A DNA stretch of 33,408 bases, from assembly GCF_050433385.1 (NCBI RefSeq), contig NZ_JBNPXI010000035.1, forward strand, positions 1 to 33,408. The letters are read 5' to 3'. Position 1 is the first letter of the stretch, and every line of letters begins with the position of its first letter. The notes beneath the pieces are model-generated. The model was not told the DNA's origin. It made no database searches and saw nothing but the letters and a program-made list of their open reading frames with translations. Below are positions 29,580-33,408 of the stretch, piece by piece. Both the position numbers and the translations under genes were made by a program. Source of the DNA: Brassicibacter mesophilus (GTDB lineage Bacteria; Bacillota; Clostridia; Tissierellales; Proteiniboraceae).

Positions 29580-31724
29580 TCACTGTTCTGTACTCAAATT
29601 GAAATAAGCTCCTTTATCGTCTTGTAAAGCTATAAGTAGTAACCCATTACGCTTTGCAGCCTCTCCAGCAATAGCAAGTCCTAAACCTGTTCCATTTGTC
29701 TTTGTTGTAAATTCTGGTTCAAAAATAACTTGACTTTCTAACAACTCAGCATCGATACCCGGTCCAGTATCTTTATAATTTATTTGCAATTCATTCTCAA
29801 TAAATAGTACTTCGATAGATATATGTCGTTCAATACAATTTTTCTCTTCAATCCAAAAAATACTATTATCAATCAGGTTTGTAAATATTGCATAAAAATC
29901 TTGTTTCCAACCAAAAAGTTTTACTTCCTTTGAACAATTTATAGAATAACTTATATTTTTATAATTAAATTCATTTTCAAAAACTGAAACTACTCCATTA
30001 AGTGTATCTAATAGTGAAAACTCTGCTTTAGTTTCCCTTCTTTTTGCTGCTAAAGGATCTAAACGACTAAATAGCGTAACTAAAACTCCGGCATTTTCTG
30101 TAATTCCAGAAGTCAAATAATTAATTTTTTCTACTGGGGCCTTATCAGGTTCAGTTAAAAATTTATCTAAATAAAACTTTAGATTTGGTATTTGATTTCT
30201 AAAATAATTCAGGGGTCTTCTACCCTCATGTAGGATAATATTCACTATTTTTCCTAAGGTTGCTTGTCCTTGATACACAGCTACTGAACGTTTAATTTCT
30301 TCAACCACTTCATTTTTTTCATTCTGTTCTTTTGAAATAATATTTTCAATTTCATCAATCACTACTTGTGATGATCCAGCTTTTTTTAATGATGATGAGA
30401 TAGATTTTATTAATGACGAATAATTATATAGTTCTTCTATGTTTCTTTCAATTTTTTTTATTGGATTTGAAAGACCTATTTTTCTCCTAAAAATAAACCT
30501 TCTATTCTCCAATTCTGCAATTACCTTACATGTTATCTCTTTTAGTCTTTCATATGCTAAATTATTTTTTAAACCATCTCTTGCACTTTTTTCCTCTAAA
30601 TTTGATATTTCCTCCGACTCAATATGGACATAACCAACAACTTGGTTACTACCAATTCTTAATGAAGGATTTTGTACACGTTGTTCATTTAACTTTAACC
30701 AATCAAAATCAGCATCACCTAATGGCCGAATTCTAAAACCATTTCTATAAACACCAATTCCATTCACTTCATTAAGAAGACGTCGAGTTTCAAGTTTTGA
30801 AATATAATGACCAGTATTTTCGTCCTTTAAGCCCCTTTTTATTAGCTGTTCTATGGCATCTTTATCACGATCATATACACGTATATCAACTTTTAAGTTC
30901 CCACAGCCTGTTTCACTAAAATCAATTTGAAACTCTTCTTCAATACCATTTCTTATCTTTTGATTTTGATATACCAATGACCCTAGCCCTTTTGAATCAA
31001 TCATACCACTAATTCTATAATCAAATAGATCTAGAATTGGATATGGTGTAATATTTTCGATAATAACTTCAGTTTGTCCTTCAAAGAATTTTTCAAAACA
31101 TAATTGTATTTTAAACGTTTCGTCAAAAGTATCATCTGTCTTTGGAGGAATAAGCTTTTTCAATTCAAACCTTAATTTATTTAAGGATAAGTCACTCCAA
31201 TCATTTATTCTTTCTCTTCCTCCATTAATAGTTAAACTTGTCCCACTCAATTCTTCTACATATTCTGTCTCGACTAAAATCTCTACTTGATCTAAATACT
31301 CATGTTTCTTAAATTTGTCCCACTCTATATATAGTTCTGTTTTTTCGCCTTCTTTAGTAACTGTTTTGAGTAATAAATCATCACCTAAAATACTAGCTGC
31401 ATATCTTCCTATTCCTTTTCGGCCTTGCATTATTCTTCCTTTAGGACTTTTTCGTTCTTTCAATTTATAATCAGTTGATGGAACAAGCCATTTATTAACC
31501 ACATCATAATTGGACATGCCATGTCCATGGTCTTCTATACAAATCTGTAAGAAATCTTTATTCTCGTTACTCCTAAAACAAATACTTATATCATCTGAAT
31601 CTGCATCATACGCATTTTTAACGAGTTCTATAATTGCTGCATATTGATCTTGTATTAAACCTTCACCAATTGTAAGGACATGTTTGCCAGCAGGTCTAAT
31701 TTTATAAGTACCTAGTTCATCCAT
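29580..31724 (-). CDS. histidine kinase with two GHKL ATPase modules
   Basis: A 714-residue cytosolic protein with no membrane segment. An N-terminal MORC/HSP90/MutL-like GHKL ATPase has the N-box IIELVKNAYDAD (E33, N37, D40), DHGHGM (65-70) and GRKGIGRYAA (101-110), followed by a transducer-like beta domain to about 400. A coiled-coil region at 425-485 leads to an H-box, LHEGRRPLNYFRNQI, with H499 as predicted phosphoacceptor. A second, classical HATPase_c follows: N-box FTNLIDNSI (near 614-622), DTGPGI (652-657), FEPEFTTK and GTGLGLAI. The pair of ATPase folds plus a phosphorelay histidine is unusual. AGGGGG lies seven bases upstream of the ATG. Its partner receiver follows; a DNA methyltransferase lies upstream, separated by a terminator. 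Confidence 0.85.
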   Translation of the reverse strand: MDELGTYKIRPAGKHVLTIGEGLIQDQYAAIIELVKNAYDADSDDISICFRSNENKDFLQICIEDHGHGMSNYDVVNKWLVPSTDYKLKERKSPKGRIMQGRKGIGRYAASILGDDLLLKTVTKEGEKTELYIEWDKFKKHEYLDQVEILVETEYVEELSGTSLTINGGRERINDWSDLSLNKLRFELKKLIPPKTDDTFDETFKIQLCFEKFFEGQTEVIIENITPYPILDLFDYRISGMIDSKGLGSLVYQNQKIRNGIEEEFQIDFSETGCGNLKVDIRVYDRDKDAIEQLIKRGLKDENTGHYISKLETRRLLNEVNGIGVYRNGFRIRPLGDADFDWLKLNEQRVQNPSLRIGSNQVVGYVHIESEEISNLEEKSARDGLKNNLAYERLKEITCKVIAELENRRFIFRRKIGLSNPIKKIERNIEELYNYSSLIKSISSSLKKAGSSQVVIDEIENIISKEQNEKNEVVEEIKRSVAVYQGQATLGKIVNIILHEGRRPLNYFRNQIPNLKFYLDKFLTEPDKAPVEKINYLTSGITENAGVLVTLFSRLDPLAAKRRETKAEFSLLDTLNGVVSVFENEFNYKNISYSINCSKEVKLFGWKQDFYAIFTNLIDNSIFWIEEKNCIERHISIEVLFIENELQINYKDTGPGIDAELLESQVIFEPEFTTKTNGTGLGLAIAGEAAKRNGLLLIALQDDKGAYFNLSTEQ

Positions 31725-32032
31725 TTACATACCCCCTAGATTTTGTTTTTACTTCAAAAGAAAATAACCATATTATAGTCTGTTCGAAAATTTTTAAAAC
31801 TGATTTTATAATATTCATTTAGATAAACTTATAGTACGTTTAGTTGTTAATTATCTTCTACAAATATTGGCAATATCCTCTATAAATTTCTTGTATTTTC
31901 CCAATATATTAACAAGAAAATTTTTTTATTATCAAGTCTGTTAGTATTTACATATGAAAATCCATCAAAAAAGGTAGCTATTCAAAAGAACAGCTACCTT
32001 ACCTATTTACATTGAATCTAATTTTTTTGAAA
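31725..32032. other. 308-bp gap between the methyltransferase and kinase genes
   Basis: Contains the methyltransferase terminator (31965-32000) and, on the minus strand, a TATAAT at 31772-31777 without a clear -35 box, the likely promoter of the kinase-receiver pair. The rest is A+T-rich with no open frame of note. Confidence 0.5.
31965..32000 (-). terminator. terminator of the methyltransferase gene
   Basis: Perfect 9-bp arms AAGGTAGCT (31971-31979) and AGCTACCTT (31992-32000) plus an inner TTC/GAA, followed on the minus strand by six Ts. It starts 33 bases past the stop. Confidence 0.88.
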
Positions 32033-33286
32033 TTAAAGCTTATCAGAAAACCAAATAGCAATTTTCTCTGCCATCAATGGTGGTACTGCATTTCCTATCT
32101 GAACAAAATTTGAAGTTCTTGGCCCTTCAAAAAAATAATCATCTGGAAATGATTGAATTCTTGCTGCTTCTCTAACAGTAATAGATCTATTTTGAATAAT
32201 ATCAGAATGAATATAATGGTGCCCATCTTTTGAAATATGTGCAACAACTGTATGTGAATATTTTTCATCTCCTGCAACAACTTTAAATCTATCAAGAAAA
32301 GAACTCAGATTATTATGTGTTCTAAGTCTTTCAGGTAAATCTGTATATTTAATTCTTGCCTTCTCGCAATTCCATTTATTGACTGCAATTCGATATATTT
32401 CTAAATCTCTTTCATTATTCGGCCTAGCAATATGATGGGTAATAACATCATCATCATTTCTCAATTTTGTGTCTAAAAGATATCTATTAGGTTTACATAC
32501 ATATTTAAATTTAGTATATTTTTCTCCAGCGCGAATCTTTGGGAGATCATTAAATATATCATTTACAGTATAATCTATATTAACTGGTTCAATTGATGGA
32601 TAATAGAATTCTAAATCCTTTCTCCAGCCTACAATAATTATTCTTTTTCTGCTTTGTAGAACCCCAAAGTCTCTAGCATCTAGTTTACAGGCTTCAATAT
32701 TATATCCTACTCTCTTCATATATGCCTGAAGGTTTTTGAATAAATTTCCTTTAAAAGCCGTTAATATCCCTGGAACATTTTCAAAAACAAATGCCTTAGG
32801 TTTATATTTAGTTAAAAATCTTATATATAACTTATATAAATAATTTCTTGGATCATCTTCCATATTATTTTCATCTCTCGCTCTCCCAACCAAAGAAAAT
32901 GCTTGACATGGAGGTCCACCTATTATTAAATCAATTCCTTCATTCTCCATAACCTTTAGCCTACTATCAATTTGACCAAATATATATGGTAATGTTCTTT
33001 CTGAAATTTCTATATTCATTATAGGTTCTAATTTATCTTGAGGAATATGAGATAAAAGCTTTTCCATTTCTTTATCTCTCATATTATCACTTTTATTATA
33101 TGTTTTTTGATATTTCCTATATAAGTGCATCATATCATTCTGCTTAAGATAATGATATATAGATCTCGTTCTTAAAGTTTTACATGCATTTATATCTAAT
33201 TCTATATGTGCTATTGGCTCGAACCCTGCTCTTAAAAATCCCTCAGAAAGCCCTCCTGCTCCTGCAAATAGATCTAAGAAGTTCAT
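32033..33286 (-). CDS. DNA (cytosine-5-)-methyltransferase, Dcm family
   Basis: A 417-residue cytosine-C5 DNA methyltransferase. Motif I LDLFAGAGGLSEGFLRAGF (4-22) binds S-adenosylmethionine; motif IV GGPPCQAFS holds catalytic C127; motif VI FENV (168-171); motif VIII QSRKRIIIVG (211-220); motif IX VREAARIQSFPDDY; motif X QIGNAVPPL (397-405). The variable target-recognition region lies at about 230-340, so the recognised site cannot be read. All catalytic motifs are intact. I chose the ATG at 33286, eight bases after AAGGAGG; the GTG nine bases earlier is part of that site. No restriction enzyme is recognised beside it; the neighbouring partner is a dual-ATPase histidine kinase and receiver. 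Confidence 0.93.
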   Translation of the reverse strand: MNFLDLFAGAGGLSEGFLRAGFEPIAHIELDINACKTLRTRSIYHYLKQNDMMHLYRKYQKTYNKSDNMRDKEMEKLLSHIPQDKLEPIMNIEISERTLPYIFGQIDSRLKVMENEGIDLIIGGPPCQAFSLVGRARDENNMEDDPRNYLYKLYIRFLTKYKPKAFVFENVPGILTAFKGNLFKNLQAYMKRVGYNIEACKLDARDFGVLQSRKRIIIVGWRKDLEFYYPSIEPVNIDYTVNDIFNDLPKIRAGEKYTKFKYVCKPNRYLLDTKLRNDDDVITHHIARPNNERDLEIYRIAVNKWNCEKARIKYTDLPERLRTHNNLSSFLDRFKVVAGDEKYSHTVVAHISKDGHHYIHSDIIQNRSITVREAARIQSFPDDYFFEGPRTSNFVQIGNAVPPLMAEKIAIWFSDKL

Positions 33287-33316
33287 ATTCCTCACCTCCT
33301 TATATTTATAACATTA

Positions 33317-33361
33317 GACGTTTGCGAAACGCCACAACCCGTATAATTACGGGGTTTTTTC
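33317..33361 (+). promoter_or_regulatory. inverted repeat and terminator-like hairpin upstream of the methyltransferase
   Basis: GACGTTT-GCG-AAACGCC (33317-33333, one mismatch in the arms) lies about 30 bases upstream of the start codon. Next to it CCCGTA/TACGGG (33338-33353) is followed on the plus strand by GTTTTTT, a terminator-like element oriented away from the gene. Some methyltransferases bind such sites to control their own genes. Confidence 0.45.
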
Positions 33362-33408
33362 TTGCATAAAAATATATAACTCCTCACCTGATTATGGTAA
33401 AATTGAAT

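Noticed and set aside
28496..33408. Restriction endonuclease paired with the methyltransferase
   Set aside because: I looked for PD-(D/E)xK, HNH and GIY-YIG patterns in the kinase, receiver protein and flanking gaps and saw none that I could defend.
33301..33408. Start of another gene at the right edge
   Set aside because: No frame with a ribosome site extends to the edge; a six-codon frame (MQEKTP) on the minus strand is too short to support.

Overview
The window looks like chromosomal DNA of a low-GC, anaerobic, Clostridia-type Firmicute; Tissierellales or a relative is my guess. The evidence is the strong A+T bias, AGGAGG-type ribosome binding sites before almost every gene, short intergenic gaps with classic intrinsic terminators, and the gene content: a DUF1667-containing glycerol-3-phosphate dehydrogenase set, DUF134/DUF5320, a TudS-like desulfidase, OPT peptide transporters, PepD and YjdF. 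No rRNA, tRNA, integrase, transposase or CRISPR array was seen. Most genes are on the minus strand, so operons read from high to low coordinates.

Layout. 0.1-1.2 kb: a DUF302 protein and a TudS-like iron-sulfur desulfidase. 1.2-5.4 kb: a complete sugar or glycerol-3-phosphate-type ABC importer (ATPase, two permeases, lipoprotein). 5.6-6.4 kb: DUF134 regulator and DUF5320 protein behind a strong promoter with a paired operator. 6.5-7.65 kb: a permease split into two half-proteins behind a CsoR/CstR-like palindrome. 7.7-8.7 kb: TfoX C-terminal protein and a short Sir2 deacetylase. 8.9-13.7 kb: glycerol catabolism (glpK, two FAD oxidoreductases, DUF1667), with an attenuator-like leader and a divergent TetR gene whose promoter mirrors that of glpK. 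14.6-18.8 kb: OPT transporter, PqqD-like protein, membrane-anchored protein and PepD, probably one peptide-use operon; a second OPT gene follows at 19.2-21.1 kb. 21.1-22.5 kb: a Nudix-pyrophosphatase fusion, a decayed partial copy of it, and a GNAT-like chimera. 22.7-24.8 kb: YjdF with its riboswitch, a cysteine-less carboxymuconolactone decarboxylase homologue, PadR and a prolyl-tRNA deacylase. 25-27.4 kb: CHAP-domain protein, a small unknown protein and a nitroreductase. 27.4-28.5 kb: a gene-free, repeat-rich kilobase. 28.5-33.3 kb: receiver-domain protein, a large histidine kinase with two GHKL ATPase modules, and a DNA cytosine methyltransferase.

How the parts work together. The glp genes phosphorylate glycerol and oxidise glycerol-3-phosphate; the ABC importer could supply glycerol-3-phosphate or a sugar. 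The OPT/PqqD/PepD group is best read as oligopeptide uptake plus dipeptide cleavage in an amino-acid fermenter.

The strongest candidate for an undescribed system is the right end. A Dcm-type methyltransferase sits beside a kinase that carries both an N-terminal MORC/HSP90-like ATPase and a C-terminal histidine-kinase ATPase with a phosphoacceptor histidine. That kinase is followed, 10 bases on, by a receiver protein with an unassigned C-terminal domain. I infer a phosphorelay-controlled, methylation-linked conflict or defence module; no nuclease was recognised in the window. Next to it lie a roughly 85% identical 116-bp repeat pair and a degenerate iteron-like motif family that no gene explains.
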